This document shows positions 28,182 through 38,308 of a DNA stretch of 64,000 nucleotides, piece after piece (within the stretch, counting starts at the first letter, position 1; every line of letters begins with the position of its first letter). The translations under genes were made by a program, and so were the position numbers. This DNA comes from Cellulomonas iranensis NBRC 101100 = JCM 18110 (lineage in GTDB: Bacteria > Actinomycetota > Actinomycetes > Actinomycetales > Cellulomonadaceae): positions 1 to 64,000 of the forward strand of contig NZ_BCRB01000010.1 in NCBI RefSeq assembly GCF_001552375.1, given 5' to 3'. The notes under the pieces are model-generated. The model was not told where the DNA came from. It was given only the letters and a program-made list of their open reading frames with translations, and searched no databases.

Positions 28182-29471
28182 GTGGAGTGGTTCCTGGATG
28201 CCGTGCCGCTGGCGGCGGGCGTGCTCGGCGTCCTCGTCGGCGCGGTCGCGATGGCGGCGTTCCGGTGGAGCGAGCGCGAGCAGCGCCGTGTGCCGCCGCA
28301 GCCCGAGCCGGAGCTCGAGGACGGCCTGGTGCGCACGCTGGCCGTGCTGCGCTCGGCGGCCGTGGTGCTCGACGCGCAGGACCGCGTGGTGCGGGCGAGC
28401 CCGCCCGCGCACGCGCTGGGCCTGGTGCGCGACGGGCGGCTCGTGCACGCCGCGATGCGCGACATGGTCACGGACGTGCGCCGCGACGGCGTGATCCGGG
28501 ACGAGGAGCTCGACGTGCCGCGCGGCCCGGTCGGCCCGGCGCGGCTCATGGTCCAGGTGCGGGTCGCGCAGGTGACGCCGGACCACGTGCTGCTGCTCGC
28601 GGAGGACCTCACGCAGGCGCGCCGGCTCGAGGCGATCCGACGCGACTTCGTCGTCAACGTGTCGCACGAGCTGAAGACGCCCGTGGGTGCGCTGTCGCTG
28701 CTGGCCGAGACCGTGCAGGACGCGGCCGACGACCCCGAGGCGGTGCGCCGGTTCAGCGGGCGCATGCGCGCCGAGGCCGCGCGGCTGTCGGCGCTCGTGC
28801 ACGAGATCATCGAGCTGTCGCGCCTGCAGGTCGCGGGCGCGCTCGAGGACGTCGAGGCGGTCGGGGTCGACGACGTCGTCGCCGAGGCCGTCGACCGCGC
28901 GCGCACGGGCGCCGACGCCAAGCAGATCCGCATCGCGGCGGGCGGCGACCGCGGGGTCACGGTGTTCGGCGACCACAACCTGCTCGTCACGGCCGTGCGC
29001 AACCTGCTGGACAACGCGGTCGCGTACTCGCCCGAGGGCACGCGCGTGAGCCTGGGCGTCCGGCGCCGCGGCGAGCTCGTCGAGATCGCGGTGGTCGACG
29101 AGGGCGTCGGCATCGCGGAGGCCGACCAGGACCGCGTGTTCGAGCGGTTCTACCGCGTGGACCCCGCGCGCTCGCGCGACACGGGCGGCACCGGGCTCGG
29201 GCTGTCGATCGTCAAGCACGTCGCGGCGGACCACGGCGGCGACGTGTCGGTGTGGTCGCAGCCCGGCCGGGGCTCGACGTTCACGCTCCGTCTCCCGGTG
29301 GCCGACGCGCGCGGCGACGACGCGCCGGACGCGTCCGCCGCGGACGCGCCGGACGCCGCCGGCACGACCTCGTCGACGCCGGGTGCGCCCGGCGCACCCG
29401 ACCACCCGACCGACGCCCCGGCGCGCCGCGAGCCGCGCACGCCGCCGAACCTCTCCAGGAGCACCCCGTGA
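28182..29471 (+). CDS. senX3: Phosphate sensor histidine kinase SenX3/PhoR-type
   Basis: Membrane-bound sensor kinase of the Pho two-component system. 429 residues: N-terminal TM (PLAAGVLGVLVGAVAMAAF), a PAS-like region (~50-145), HisKA with H162 in NVSHELKTPVGAL, and HATPase_c with NLLDNAVAYSPEG, DEGVGI and GGTGLGLSIVKH. A disordered Asp/Ala/Pro tail of ~50 residues follows. Only one clear TM is seen, short for a PhoR. Its stop overlaps the regX3 GTG by 4 bases. Confidence 0.93.
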   Translation: MEWFLDAVPLAAGVLGVLVGAVAMAAFRWSEREQRRVPPQPEPELEDGLVRTLAVLRSAAVVLDAQDRVVRASPPAHALGLVRDGRLVHAAMRDMVTDVRRDGVIRDEELDVPRGPVGPARLMVQVRVAQVTPDHVLLLAEDLTQARRLEAIRRDFVVNVSHELKTPVGALSLLAETVQDAADDPEAVRRFSGRMRAEAARLSALVHEIIELSRLQVAGALEDVEAVGVDDVVAEAVDRARTGADAKQIRIAAGGDRGVTVFGDHNLLVTAVRNLLDNAVAYSPEGTRVSLGVRRRGELVEIAVVDEGVGIAEADQDRVFERFYRVDPARSRDTGGTGLGLSIVKHVAADHGGDVSVWSQPGRGSTFTLRLPVADARGDDAPDASAADAPDAAGTTSSTPGAPGAPDHPTDAPARREPRTPPNLSRSTP

Positions 29472-30178
29472 CCCGCATCCTGCTCGTCGAGGACGAGGAG
29501 TCCTACCGCGACCCGCTGTCCTACCAGCTCGGCCGCGAGGGCTACGACGTCGTGACCGCCGCGACGGGCCCCGACGCGCTCGACGCGTTCGCCGAGCACG
29601 GCGCCGACCTCGTGCTGCTCGACCTCATGCTCCCGGGCCTGCCGGGCACCGAGGTGTGCCGTCGGCTGCGTCTGGAGTCCGACGTGCCGGTCATCATGCT
29701 CACGGCCAAGGACGACGAGATCGACAAGGTCGTGGGCCTCGAGCTGGGCGCCGACGACTACGTGACCAAGCCGTACTCGTCGCGCGAGCTGCTCGCGCGG
29801 ATCCGCGCGGTGCTGCGGCGCCGCGAGGCGGCGGGCCGTGCGCCGTCGGACGACGGCGAGGACGACGGCACGCTCGAGGTCGCGCACGTGCGCATGGACG
29901 TCGACCGGCACACCGTGCACGTGGACGGCGCGCTCGTGCCGTTCCCGCTCAAGGAGTTCGAGCTCCTCGAGATGCTGCTGCGCAACCCGGGCCGCGTGCT
30001 CACGCGGGGCCAGCTCATCGACCGTGTGTGGGGCTCGGACTACGTGGGCGACACCAAGACGCTCGACGTCCACGTCAAGCGCATCCGCGCGAAGATCGAG
30101 GCGGACCCGTCCGCGCCGACGCTGCTCACCACGGTCCGCGGGCTCGGCTACAAGCTGTCGGACGGCACCGAGGACTGA
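29468..30178 (+). CDS. regX3: Pho response regulator RegX3 (OmpR/PhoB family)
   Basis: 236 residues: receiver domain with phospho-acceptor D52 (LVLLDLMLPGLPG), conserved K in MLTAKDD, and a C-terminal winged-helix domain (LKEFELLEMLLRNPGRVLTR, TLDVHVKRIRAKIE). It would bind PHO boxes upstream of pstS and phoU. Translationally coupled to senX3 (GTGA). Confidence 0.95.
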   Translation: MTRILLVEDEESYRDPLSYQLGREGYDVVTAATGPDALDAFAEHGADLVLLDLMLPGLPGTEVCRRLRLESDVPVIMLTAKDDEIDKVVGLELGADDYVTKPYSSRELLARIRAVLRRREAAGRAPSDDGEDDGTLEVAHVRMDVDRHTVHVDGALVPFPLKEFELLEMLLRNPGRVLTRGQLIDRVWGSDYVGDTKTLDVHVKRIRAKIEADPSAPTLLTTVRGLGYKLSDGTED

Positions 30179-30225
30179 CGTGCCGTGACGCACGTCGCAC
30201 CCGGACGCGCGTCTGGTCGACCACC

Positions 30226-30247
30226 GTTCACCCGGGGTTCACCGAGC
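30226..30247 (+). promoter_or_regulatory. PHO box upstream of pstS
   Basis: Two adjacent 11-nt direct-repeat units beginning GTTCACC (30226-30236 and 30237-30247), the layout of actinobacterial PHO boxes bound by PhoP/RegX3. They lie 27 nt upstream of a TACCGT -10 (30275-30280). Confidence 0.75.
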
Positions 30248-30274
30248 ACCGCCGGTGCGGTCACCTGCCGCCCC

Positions 30275-30280
30275 TACCGT
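30275..30280 (+). promoter_or_regulatory. pstS promoter -10 (TACCGT)
   Basis: TACCGT downstream of the PHO box; transcription would start near 30287, leaving a ~45-nt leader to the pstS GTG. Confidence 0.5.
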
Positions 30281-30332
30281 CGGCGTCGGCCGCGCACCGA
30301 CCGGTGCGCGCGGACCGACAGGACGGGACACA

Positions 30333-31463
30333 GTGAAGCTCACCCCCCACAAGCGTTTCGGTGCGGTCGCCCTCACGGGCGTGCTCGCCCTCGCGCTCGC
30401 CGCGTGCTCCTCGACCTCCTCGGCGGAGCCGGGTGAGACGTCGGGCGCCGGCGGTGGCTCCGCGGCCGAGCTGAGCGGCTCGCTCGCCGGTGCGGGCGCC
30501 TCGTCGCAGGAGAAGGCCGTGGCCGGCTGGATCGCCGGCTTCAACGACACGTACCCCGACGTGGCCGTCAGCTACGACGCCGCGGGCTCGGGCGGCGGCC
30601 GCGAGCAGTTCCTCTCGGGCGGCGTGCAGTTCGCCGGCTCGGACGCGGCGCTCAAGCCGGAGGAGATCGAGAAGGCCACCGAGCGCTGCTTCGGCGGCGA
30701 GGCCCTCGAGCTCCCGCTCTACATCAGCCCGATCGCGGTCGTGTACAACCTGCCGGACCTCGACACCGAGCACCTGCAGCTCTCGGCGGCGACGATCGCG
30801 AAGATCTTCAACCGCGAGATCACGACGTGGGACGACCCGGCGATCGCCGCGGAGAACCCCGACGTCACGCTGCCGTCGACGGGCATCATCCCGGTCAACC
30901 GCAACGACGAGTCGGGCACGACCGAGAACTTCACGGAGTACCTCGCGGCGGCGTCGGACGGCGCCTGGCCGCACGAGGCCTCGGGCGACTGGCCGCTGTC
31001 CGGCGGGCAGTCCGGCAAGGGCACGCAGGGCATGATCGACACGGTCTCGGGCGCCGAGGGCGCGATCGGCTACGCCGACGCGTCGCGCGCCGGCGACCTG
31101 GGCACGGTCGCGCTGAAGGTCGGCGACGAGTACGTGCCGTTCTCGGCCGAGGCCGCCGCGAAGGTCGTCGACGCGTCGCCCGCCGCGGCGGACGCCACCG
31201 ACAAGCGCCTGGTCGTCGAGCTCGACCGCACGACCACCGAGAAGGGCGCCTACCCGCTCGTCCTGGTGTCGTACTCGATCGCCTGCTCGACGTACGACTC
31301 CGAGTCGGACGCGAACAACGTCAAGGCGTACCTGTCCTACGTCGCGAGCCCGGAGGGCCAGGAGCGCGCGGCCGACCCGAGCGTCGCGGGCTCCGCGCCG
31401 ATCTCGGACGACCTGCGCACCAAGGTGCAGGCCGCGATCGACGCCATCACGGTCGCGAGCTGA
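30333..31463 (+). CDS. pstS: Phosphate-binding lipoprotein PstS
   Basis: Extracellular phosphate receptor of the Pst ABC importer, tethered as a lipoprotein. 376 residues: signal with lipobox LALAAC (C25), a Ser/Gly linker, then the binding-protein fold with LAGAGASSQEKAVAGWI, YDAAGSGGGREQF, and NRNDESGTTENFTEYL. Start GTG 30333 follows GGACGGGA and places the basic n-region correctly. The downstream hairpin may keep pstS mRNA in excess of pstC. Confidence 0.95.
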   Translation: MKLTPHKRFGAVALTGVLALALAACSSTSSAEPGETSGAGGGSAAELSGSLAGAGASSQEKAVAGWIAGFNDTYPDVAVSYDAAGSGGGREQFLSGGVQFAGSDAALKPEEIEKATERCFGGEALELPLYISPIAVVYNLPDLDTEHLQLSAATIAKIFNREITTWDDPAIAAENPDVTLPSTGIIPVNRNDESGTTENFTEYLAAASDGAWPHEASGDWPLSGGQSGKGTQGMIDTVSGAEGAIGYADASRAGDLGTVALKVGDEYVPFSAEAAAKVVDASPAAADATDKRLVVELDRTTTEKGAYPLVLVSYSIACSTYDSESDANNVKAYLSYVASPEGQERAADPSVAGSAPISDDLRTKVQAAIDAITVAS

Positions 31464-31490
31464 CCGCACGGATGACCGCAGCGCGCACCC

Positions 31491-31524
31491 GCCCCGGGGA
31501 CCGGCCCGTCGCCGGCCCCGGGGC
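31491..31524 (+). terminator. pstS-pstC intergenic hairpin (attenuator)
   Basis: GC-only stem of 14 bp with one bulged A (31491-31505 / 31511-31524), 28 nt after pstS. No T-run, so it more likely stabilises the pstS message or partly terminates. Confidence 0.55.
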
Positions 31525-31596
31525 GGGGGCGTGCCCGCACCGCCCCTGAGCACCGCCCCACCCTCCCCGCCCCTGCGGACCACACCCGGAGCAGCC

Positions 31597-32601
31597 GTGG
31601 CCGTCACCACCAGCACACCCCCGCAGCGGGGCGCCGACCCGCAGGCGCCCGCCGACGCGGGCGCCGCCGTGCGCGCCGCCTCGACCGGACGCGTCGCGAG
31701 CCGCGTCTTCGCGGGCCTGTCCACGGGCGCCGGCGTCCTCATCCTCGTGACGCTCGCCGCGGTCGCCGTCTTCCTCGTCATGGAGGCGTGGCCGGCCCTC
31801 ACGGCGTCGTCCGAAGACCTCGAGGCGATCTCGTGGTTCAACGCGTCCTCGGTCGCCGCGTACGTCGGGCCGCTCGTCTTCGGCACGCTGCTGGCCTCGG
31901 TGCTGGCGCTGCTGCTCGCGGTGCCCGTGTCGATCGGCATCGCGCTGTTCATCTCGCACTACGCGCCGCGCCGGCTCGCGCAGGGCCTGGGCTACCTCAT
32001 CGACCTGCTCGCGGCGATCCCGTCGGTCGTCTACGGCCTGTGGGGCGCGCTGTGGCTCATCGGGCAGCTCGACCCGGTGTTCACGTGGCTGTCGTCGACG
32101 CTCGGGTTCGTGCCGCTCTTCGAGGGCTACCAGGCGCCCGCCAAGAACGTGCTGTCGGCGTCGGTCGTGCTCGCCGTCATGATCCTGCCGATCATCACGG
32201 CCGTCTCGCGCGAGGTGTTCCTGCAGACCCCGCGCCTGCACGAGGAGGCGTCGCTCGCGCTCGGCGCGACGCGCTGGGAGATGGTGCGCATGGCCGTGCT
32301 GCCGTTCGGCCGCTCGGGCGTCATCAGCGCCGCGATGCTCGGACTGGGGCGTGCGCTCGGCGAGACGATGGCCGTGCTCATGGTCATCTCGCCCGGGTTC
32401 CTCTACTCGTTCTTCCTGCTGAAGCCGGGGCAGCACCAGACCATCGCCGCGAACATCGCCTCGAAGTTCCCCGAGTCGAGCGGCCTGAGCGTCAGCGCCC
32501 TCATCGCGACGGGTCTCGCGCTGTTCGTCGTGACGTTCGCCGTCAACTTCGCCGCGCGCTGGATCATCGCGCGGCGCGCCGAGTTCTCGGGAGCCAACTG
32601 A
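31597..32601 (+). CDS. pstC: Phosphate ABC transporter permease PstC
   Basis: Inner-membrane subunit, 334 residues with about six TM helices; the binding-protein-dependent permease signature is [24 protein letters not shown] 31597 is chosen for GGAG 5 nt upstream; an in-frame GTG at 31531 has no such site. The stop overlaps the pstA ATG by one base (TGATG). Confidence 0.93.
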   Translation: MAVTTSTPPQRGADPQAPADAGAAVRAASTGRVASRVFAGLSTGAGVLILVTLAAVAVFLVMEAWPALTASSEDLEAISWFNASSVAAYVGPLVFGTLLASVLALLLAVPVSIGIALFISHYAPRRLAQGLGYLIDLLAAIPSVVYGLWGALWLIGQLDPVFTWLSSTLGFVPLFEGYQAPAKNVLSASVVLAVMILPIITAVSREVFLQTPRLHEEASLALGATRWEMVRMAVLPFGRSGVISAAMLGLGRALGETMAVLMVISPGFLYSFFLLKPGQHQTIAANIASKFPESSGLSVSALIATGLALFVVTFAVNFAARWIIARRAEFSGAN

Positions 32602-33659
32602 TGACCGCCGACGTCGCCCCCGCCGGGCTGCTCGCCGACGCCACGTACCGGCGGCTGCCGTCGTGGGCCCCGTGGGGGTTCGCGGGTGGTGCGCTGGTCC
32701 TCGCGTTCCTCGTGCTCCTGGTCGCCGGGACGCCGGGCGTGCCCGGCGTCGTCGCGCTCGGCGCGGCGCTGTACGTGCTGTCGCTGAGCATCACCTCGCG
32801 CGTGGTCGAGGGGCCGCGCCGCGCCGCCGACCGGCTCGCGACGACGCTCGTGACGGGCTCGTTCCTGCTCGCGCTGATCCCGCTGGTCTCGCTCCTGCTG
32901 CTGGTGCTCACGCGCGGCTCGACGTCGTTCAGCTGGTCGTTCCTCACGACCGACATGGTCGGGATCTTCGGCGACATGACCGACGGCGGCATCCGGCACG
33001 CGGTCGTCGGCACGCTCATGGTGACGCTCGCCGCGGCGGTGATCTCGGTGCCGATCGGCCTGCTCACGGCGATCTACCTCGTGGAGTACGGGCGCGGGCC
33101 GCTCGCGCGGGCCATCACGTTCCTCGTCGACGTCATGACGGGCATCCCGTCGATCGTCGCGGGCCTGTTCGCGTTCGCGCTGTTCACCCTGGTCTTCGGT
33201 CCCGCGTACCGCGCGGGCGTCATGGGGGCCGTCGCGCTCGCGCTGCTCATGACGCCGGTAGTCATCCGCTCGGTCGAGGAGATGCTGCGTCTCGTGCCCA
33301 ACGAGCTGCGCGAGGCGTCGTACGCGCTGGGCGTGCCGAAGTGGCTGACGATCGTCAAGGTCGTGCTGCGCACCGCCGCGGCGGGCATCGTCACGGGCGT
33401 CATGCTCGCGGTCGCCCGCGTCATCGGCGAGACCGCGCCGCTCCTGCTGACCGTCGGCCTGGTGACCCAGGTCAACTGGGACCTGTTCGACGGCCGCATG
33501 GCGACCCTCCCCGTGTTCGCGTACCGCCAGTACGAGCAGGGCGGCACCGGCATCGACCGGGCCTGGGCCGCGGCGCTCACGCTCATCCTCATCGTCATGC
33601 TCCTCAACCTCGTGGCCCGGCTCGTCAGCCGCTGGTTCGCCCCGAAGGGCGCCCGCTGA
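32601..33659 (+). CDS. pstA: Phosphate ABC transporter permease PstA
   Basis: Second permease subunit, 352 residues with about seven to eight TM helices; EAA loop signature [25 protein letters not shown] junction with pstC implies translational coupling. Confidence 0.94.
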   Translation: MTADVAPAGLLADATYRRLPSWAPWGFAGGALVLAFLVLLVAGTPGVPGVVALGAALYVLSLSITSRVVEGPRRAADRLATTLVTGSFLLALIPLVSLLLLVLTRGSTSFSWSFLTTDMVGIFGDMTDGGIRHAVVGTLMVTLAAAVISVPIGLLTAIYLVEYGRGPLARAITFLVDVMTGIPSIVAGLFAFALFTLVFGPAYRAGVMGAVALALLMTPVVIRSVEEMLRLVPNELREASYALGVPKWLTIVKVVLRTAAAGIVTGVMLAVARVIGETAPLLLTVGLVTQVNWDLFDGRMATLPVFAYRQYEQGGTGIDRAWAAALTLILIVMLLNLVARLVSRWFAPKGAR

Positions 33660-33697
33660 CCGCGGGCCCGCTCCGACCCGAAGGAAGGACCCTCCCC

Positions 33698-34477
33698 ATG
33701 TCCAAGCGGATCGACGTCTCCGACCTCGACGTCTTCTACGGCGACTTCCTCGCCGTCGAGGGCGTCAACATGACCATCGAGGCCCGGCAGGCCACGGCGC
33801 TCATCGGCCCGTCCGGCTGCGGCAAGTCGACGTTCCTGCGCACCCTCAACCGCATGCACGAGGTCATCCCCGGTGCGCGCGTGCAGGGCAAGGCGCTCAT
33901 GGACGGCCAGGACCTGTACGGCACCGACGTCGACCCGGTGACGGTGCGCCGGCAGATCGGCATGGTCTTCCAGCGCCCCAACCCGTTCCCGACGATGTCG
34001 ATCGCGGACAACGTGCTCGCGGGCGTGCGCCTCAACAACCGCCGCATGTCGAAGGGCGACCAGCAGGACCTCGTCGAGCGGTCGCTGCGCGGCGCGAACC
34101 TGTGGAACGAGGTCAAGGACCGCCTCGCGCGCCCGGGGTCGAGCCTGTCGGGCGGGCAGCAGCAGCGGCTGTGCATCGCGCGCGCGATCGCCGTGAAGCC
34201 GCAGGTGCTGCTCATGGACGAGCCGTGCTCGGCGCTCGACCCGATCTCGACGCTCGCGATCGAGGACCTCATCGCCGAGCTCAAGTCGGAGTACACGATC
34301 GTCATCGTCACGCACAACATGCAGCAGGCCGCGCGCGTCTCCGACCGCACCGCGTTCTTCAACATCGCGGGCACCGGCAAGCCGGGCAGGCTCATCGAGA
34401 TGGACGACACCGCGACGATGTTCTCGTCGCCGCGCGAGCAGGCCACCGAGGACTACATCTCGGGCCGCTTCGGTTGA
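33698..34477 (+). CDS. pstB: Phosphate ABC transporter ATPase PstB
   Basis: 259-residue ATPase: Walker [11 protein letters not shown]-loop [11 protein letters not shown] (the PstB-specific form), signature LSGGQQQRL, Walker [14 protein letters not shown]. Good ribosome binding site AAGGAAGGA before the ATG. Last gene of the pst operon, closed by a very strong terminator. Confidence 0.97.
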   Translation: MSKRIDVSDLDVFYGDFLAVEGVNMTIEARQATALIGPSGCGKSTFLRTLNRMHEVIPGARVQGKALMDGQDLYGTDVDPVTVRRQIGMVFQRPNPFPTMSIADNVLAGVRLNNRRMSKGDQQDLVERSLRGANLWNEVKDRLARPGSSLSGGQQQRLCIARAIAVKPQVLLMDEPCSALDPISTLAIEDLIAELKSEYTIVIVTHNMQQAARVSDRTAFFNIAGTGKPGRLIEMDDTATMFSSPREQATEDYISGRFG

Positions 34478-34487
34478 GCCGTCCCCG

Positions 34488-34535
34488 CACGCACGACGGG
34501 CCGACCACCGCGCGGTGGTCGGCCCGTCGTGCGTG
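34488..34535. terminator. Very long bidirectional terminator after pstB
   Basis: Perfect 22-bp stem (34488-34509 / 34514-34535) with a GCGC loop between the converging pstB and lipoprotein genes. Confidence 0.85.
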
Positions 34536-34553
34536 GTGCGGGGTCGGGGGGCG

Positions 34554-35126
34554 TCAGCCCTCCTCGTCGCCCTCCTGGCCGGACGGCTGCGACGCGTCGC
34601 GCGTGGCGGCGGGGGTGGCGGTCGACGTCGCGGTGGTGTCGGGGAGCAGCGCCTGGTACTCGGGCAGCTTGTCGTTCAGCACGGGCACCTGGAGCTGCAC
34701 GGAGCCGCTCGACGCGGTCGCGACCGTGACGGTCGTCAGCCCGCCGGGGGCGGCGTCGACGGCGGCGACCTCGACGTCGGCCGTCTCGTAGCGCGGGGGC
34801 GCGTCGGGGGCGCCGAGCAGCACGGTGGTCGACGCGGCGACGGGCACGCGGACCTCCTCGCCGGCGATCGTGAGCGTGACGGTCTCGTCCTGCGACGAGC
34901 CGTTGGCCAGCGCACCGGTGAGCGTGCCGGGCTGCCCCTCGGCCTGCGCGACGACGATCATGTTGAGCACGCGCACGTCGCCGACCGTGGTCGCGACGCC
35001 GTCGGACGGCTGGTAGTCCGCGATCGTCGCGATCGGGTTGGTGGCCGAGCAGCCGCTCAGCGCGAGGACGGCGGCGGCCGCCAGACCGGCGGCGGTCCGG
35101 GCGGTGCGGGGGCGGAGGCGGGTCAC
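34554..35126 (-). CDS. LpqE-like lipoprotein
   Basis: 190 residues: Arg-rich n-region, hydrophobic core and lipobox LSGC near residue 27, then a beta-rich domain ([28 protein letters not shown] in pieces; [19 protein letters not shown]) and a disordered Thr/Ala tail. Position divergent to carD is the same as M. tuberculosis lpqE (Rv3584) next to carD; function unknown. GTG 35126 is chosen for AGGAG 5 nt upstream; a longer in-frame start at 35186 would bury the signal peptide. Confidence 0.75.
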   Translation of the reverse strand: MTRLRPRTARTAAGLAAAAVLALSGCSATNPIATIADYQPSDGVATTVGDVRVLNMIVVAQAEGQPGTLTGALANGSSQDETVTLTIAGEEVRVPVAASTTVLLGAPDAPPRYETADVEVAAVDAAPGGLTTVTVATASSGSVQLQVPVLNDKLPEYQALLPDTTATSTATPAATRDASQPSGQEGDEEG

Positions 35127-35483
35127 GAGGGCTCCTGCTCGGTCTCGCGCGCGGGGGCGGGGTGGGACGGTGGTCACGACCAGCACCCACGCGCGTGTGG
35201 TAGCGCGGGGAGCCGCAGGTCAGCCTACCCGTGGCGCGCCCCTGCGGGGGTGCCGGGCGGGTGCCGGGCGGGTGCTGCGGGGGTCGTGCGCGGGTCCTGC
35301 GACGGTCGCGCGCCGGGCCCCGCGGGCGCCGTCGCGGCGTGCCGGGGCGTGCGCGGCCGTCGCGCGAACTGCGTGCGACGGGCGGGTGACGAGCCTCTGA
35401 CCTGGGCGGACGCCCGGGAAGCGCCGGAAATCACGGCAATCCGGCGTGATACCATACACGTCTGCGAAAGGGGACACCTGCAG
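35127..35483. other. Divergent regulatory region lpqE-like / carD
   Basis: 357 bp without a gene. It holds a TAGGCT hexamer on the minus strand (35227-35222) for the lipoprotein, GC-rich short tandem repeats near 35250-35280, and the carD promoter region, where TACCAT (35450-35455) is a -10 candidate about 28 nt before the carD ATG. Confidence 0.5.
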
Positions 35484-35966
35484 ATGACTTTCACTGTTGG
35501 GGAGACCGTCGTCTACCCGCACCACGGTGCAGCCAAGATCGAGGAGATCAAGAGCCGGACCATCCGGGGCGAGGAGAAGATCTACCTCAAGCTCAAGGTC
35601 GCGCACGGTGACCTGACCATCGAGGTTCCGGCGGAGAACGTCGACCTCGTCGGTGTTCGCGACGTCGTCGGCCAGGAGGGCCTGGACCGCGTGTTCGAGG
35701 TGCTGCGCGCCCCGTACACCGAGGAGCCCACCAACTGGTCGCGGCGCTACAAGGCCAACCTCGAGAAGCTCCAGTCGGGCGACGTCATCAAGGTCGCGGA
35801 GGTCGTGCGCGACCTGTCGCGGCGCGACGCCGACCGTGGCCTGTCGGCCGGTGAGAAGCGCATGCTCGCCAAGGCCCGGCAGATCCTCGTCTCGGAGCTC
35901 GCGCTCGCCGAGAAGACCGAGGAGGACAAGGCCGAGGCCATCCTCGACGAGGTCCTCGCCTCCTGA
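35484..35966 (+). CDS. carD: RNA polymerase-binding transcription factor CarD
   Basis: 160 residues; stabilises open complexes at rRNA and many other promoters by contacting the RNA polymerase beta subunit and upstream DNA. The N-terminal CarD/TRCF domain ([20 protein letters not shown]) is followed by the helical DNA-binding part ([37 protein letters not shown]). ATG follows AAAGGGGACA. It precedes ispD and ispF, as in mycobacteria. Confidence 0.96.
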   Translation: MTFTVGETVVYPHHGAAKIEEIKSRTIRGEEKIYLKLKVAHGDLTIEVPAENVDLVGVRDVVGQEGLDRVFEVLRAPYTEEPTNWSRRYKANLEKLQSGDVIKVAEVVRDLSRRDADRGLSAGEKRMLAKARQILVSELALAEKTEEDKAEAILDEVLAS

Positions 35967-36057
35967 TCCGCACGCACGACGGTCCGGGTGCACGCCGCCC
36001 GGGCCGTCTGCTGTGTCGGGGACCCGTGCGCCCCGCCGCACGGGGCACGATGCGCAC

Positions 36058-36801
36058 ATGACCATCGCCGCCGTCCTCACCGCCGCCGGGAGCGGCACGC
36101 GCCTCGGGCACACGCTGCCCAAGGCGCTCGTGCCCGTGTCCGGCGAACCCCTCGTGGTCCATGCCGCCCGCGCCCTGCTCGCGGCGCGCACGGCGGACGG
36201 TGCCGCCGTCTCCCAGCTGGTCGTCACGGCGCCCGAGACGCATCTCGACGTGGTCGCGGCGCTGCTCGACGACGTGGTCGACGCGGCCGCCGCCGAGGTC
36301 CGGCTCGACGTCGTCGGGGGCGGGCGCACGCGTCAGGAGTCGGTCGCGGCGGGCCTCGCGGAGCTCACCGACGACGTCGACGTCGTGCTGGTGCACGACG
36401 CCGCGCGCCCCCTCGTCCCGGCGGACCTGGTGGCGCGGGTCGCCGACGCGGTGCGCGCGGGGCACGTCGCCGTCGTGCCGGGGCTCCCGGTGGTCGACAC
36501 CGTCAAGCGGGTCGGCCAGGGCGACGAGCGCGGACGGCCCGTGGTCGAGACCGTGCCGCGCGCGGACCTCGTCGCCGTGCAGACGCCGCAGGGCTTCGAC
36601 CGTGACGTGCTCGAGCGCGCGCACGCGGTGGGCACCGGGCGCGGCGCGTCCGAGGCGACCGCCGCGTCGGACGACGCGGGGCTCGTCGAGGCGACGGGCG
36701 TCGCGGTGTGGGTGGTGCCGGGCGACGAGCGCGCGGCGAAGGTGACGACGGCCCGCGACCTGCTGGTCGCGCAGGCCCTGACGACGGGAGCGCTCGCGTG
36801 A
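36058..36801 (+). CDS. ispD: 2-C-methyl-D-erythritol 4-phosphate cytidylyltransferase
   Basis: Third enzyme of the MEP isoprenoid pathway. 247 residues: [19 protein letters not shown] (CTP-binding), [14 protein letters not shown], and [11 protein letters not shown]. The stop overlaps the ispF GTG (GTGA), giving a coupled ispD-ispF pair. Confidence 0.95.
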   Translation: MTIAAVLTAAGSGTRLGHTLPKALVPVSGEPLVVHAARALLAARTADGAAVSQLVVTAPETHLDVVAALLDDVVDAAAAEVRLDVVGGGRTRQESVAAGLAELTDDVDVVLVHDAARPLVPADLVARVADAVRAGHVAVVPGLPVVDTVKRVGQGDERGRPVVETVPRADLVAVQTPQGFDRDVLERAHAVGTGRGASEATAASDDAGLVEATGVAVWVVPGDERAAKVTTARDLLVAQALTTGALA

Positions 36802-37286
36802 ACCTCCGCACCGGCATCGGCGTCGACGTGCACGCCTACGACCCCGACCCCGCGCCCGACGCGGTGCTGCACCTCGCGGGCCTCGAGTGGCCCGGGGAGC
36901 GGCCGCTCGCGGGGCACTCCGACGCGGACGTCGCGGCGCACGCGGCGGCCGACGCGCTGCTCTCGGCCGCCGGGCTGGGCGACCTCGGGGCGCAGTTCGG
37001 CACGTCCGACCCGCGGTGGGCGGGGGCGTCCGGTGCGGCGCTGCTCGCGGAGACGGCGCGGCGCGTCCGGGCGGCGGGCTTCACGCTGGGCAACGTCGCG
37101 GTGCAGGTGATCGGCAACCGGCCGAAGCTCGGCCCGCGTCGCGTCGAGGCGCAGGCCGTGCTGTCGATGGCGTGCGGCGCGCCCGTGACGGTGTCCGCGA
37201 CGACGACCGACGCGCTGGGCCTGACGGGCCGCGGCGAGGGGGTCGCGGCGATCGCGACGGCGCTCGTCTCGCTCGGGACCGACTGA
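36798..37286 (+). CDS. ispF: 2-C-methyl-D-erythritol 2,4-cyclodiphosphate synthase
   Basis: Fifth MEP-pathway enzyme, 162 residues. Metal ligands are in [10 protein letters not shown] and [17 protein letters not shown]; the C-terminal [18 protein letters not shown] is characteristic. GTG start within the ispD stop. Confidence 0.96.
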   Translation: MNLRTGIGVDVHAYDPDPAPDAVLHLAGLEWPGERPLAGHSDADVAAHAAADALLSAAGLGDLGAQFGTSDPRWAGASGAALLAETARRVRAAGFTLGNVAVQVIGNRPKLGPRRVEAQAVLSMACGAPVTVSATTTDALGLTGRGEGVAAIATALVSLGTD

Positions 37287-37306
37287 CGTCCCGCGGGCGC
37301 CGCCCG

Positions 37307-38236
37307 CTAGCCGGCGGTGACCGCCGGGACCGGCGCGGGCGCGTCCTGCGGTGCGGGACGGCGACGCGCGGGCGCCGACCCGAGCAGCACGCCGCCGACC
37401 ACGACGGCGCCGAGCGCGAGCTCGACGGGCGGCACGGCCTCGCGCAGCACGAGCCACGACGCCGCGATCCCGACGACGGGGACGAGCATCGAGAACGGTG
37501 CGACGACGCTCGACGGGTGGCGCGTCATGAGCCACGTCCACAGGCCCGTGCCGACGAGCGTCGCGACGAGCACGGTGTACGCGAGGCCGCCGAGGGCGGC
37601 GAGTCCGGTGGGCGACGTGAGGCCCCGGAACGACGCGGCCACGGCGTCCGGGCCCTCGACCAGGAGCGAGACCGCGAGCATCGGCAGCGGGGGCACGACC
37701 GACATCCACAGCACGAGGCGGAAGGGCGCGTCGGTGCGGGCCTGGCGGTTGGCGAGGTTGCCGAGCGCCCAGCCGAGGCCGCCGCAGAGCGTGAGGACGA
37801 CGGGCAGCAGGGTCGCGCCGCCGTCCAGCCCGGCGCGGTGCACCGCGATGCCGCCGAGCCCCAGCACGGCGACCAAGACGCCCAGGCCCTGCCGCGGGCT
37901 GAGGCGCTCGCGCAGCAGCGCGGCCGCCAGGAGCACGGTGAACGGCGCCGAGGACTGCAGCACGAGCGACGCGAGACCGGTCGGCATGCCGGTGTCCATG
38001 GCGAGGTAGAGGAACAGGAACTGCAGCACGCCGAAGCCGAGCCCGTAGCCCAGCACCCAGCGCCACGCGACGCGCGGCCGGGGGACCAGCAGGACCGTGG
38101 GGACGGCGATGACCGCGAACCGCAGCGCCACGAGCAGGAACGGCGGGAACTGCTGGAGCGAGAGGTGGATCGCGACGAAGTTGAGGCCCCAGGTGACGGC
38201 GACGAGGGCGGCGAGCAGGCGGTGACGGAGCGGCAC
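37307..38236 (-). CDS. EamA/DMT-superfamily permease
   Basis: 309-residue membrane protein with about ten TM helices in two EamA repeats (LLAALVAVTWGLNFVAIHLS; LCGGLGWALGNLANR). Typical of metabolite exporters; substrate unknown. GTG start; no strong ribosome binding site. Divergent from a LysR regulator across 72 bp, so it is the likely regulated gene. Confidence 0.88.
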   Translation of the reverse strand: MPLRHRLLAALVAVTWGLNFVAIHLSLQQFPPFLLVALRFAVIAVPTVLLVPRPRVAWRWVLGYGLGFGVLQFLFLYLAMDTGMPTGLASLVLQSSAPFTVLLAAALLRERLSPRQGLGVLVAVLGLGGIAVHRAGLDGGATLLPVVLTLCGGLGWALGNLANRQARTDAPFRLVLWMSVVPPLPMLAVSLLVEGPDAVAASFRGLTSPTGLAALGGLAYTVLVATLVGTGLWTWLMTRHPSSVVAPFSMLVPVVGIAASWLVLREAVPPVELALGAVVVGGVLLGSAPARRRPAPQDAPAPVPAVTAG

Positions 38237-38296
38237 GCGGTCGAGTCTGCGGGGCTCGACCGTGCAGCACCATCGAAAAGACCTGCAGCGACGATG

Positions 38297-38302
38297 TAGC
38301 GT
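38297..38302 (+). promoter_or_regulatory. LysR gene leaderless promoter -10 (TAGCGT)
   Basis: TAGCGT ends 6 nt before ATG 38309, in the 72-bp divergent region shared with the DMT permease. Confidence 0.5.
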
Positions 38303-38308
38303 CACTGC

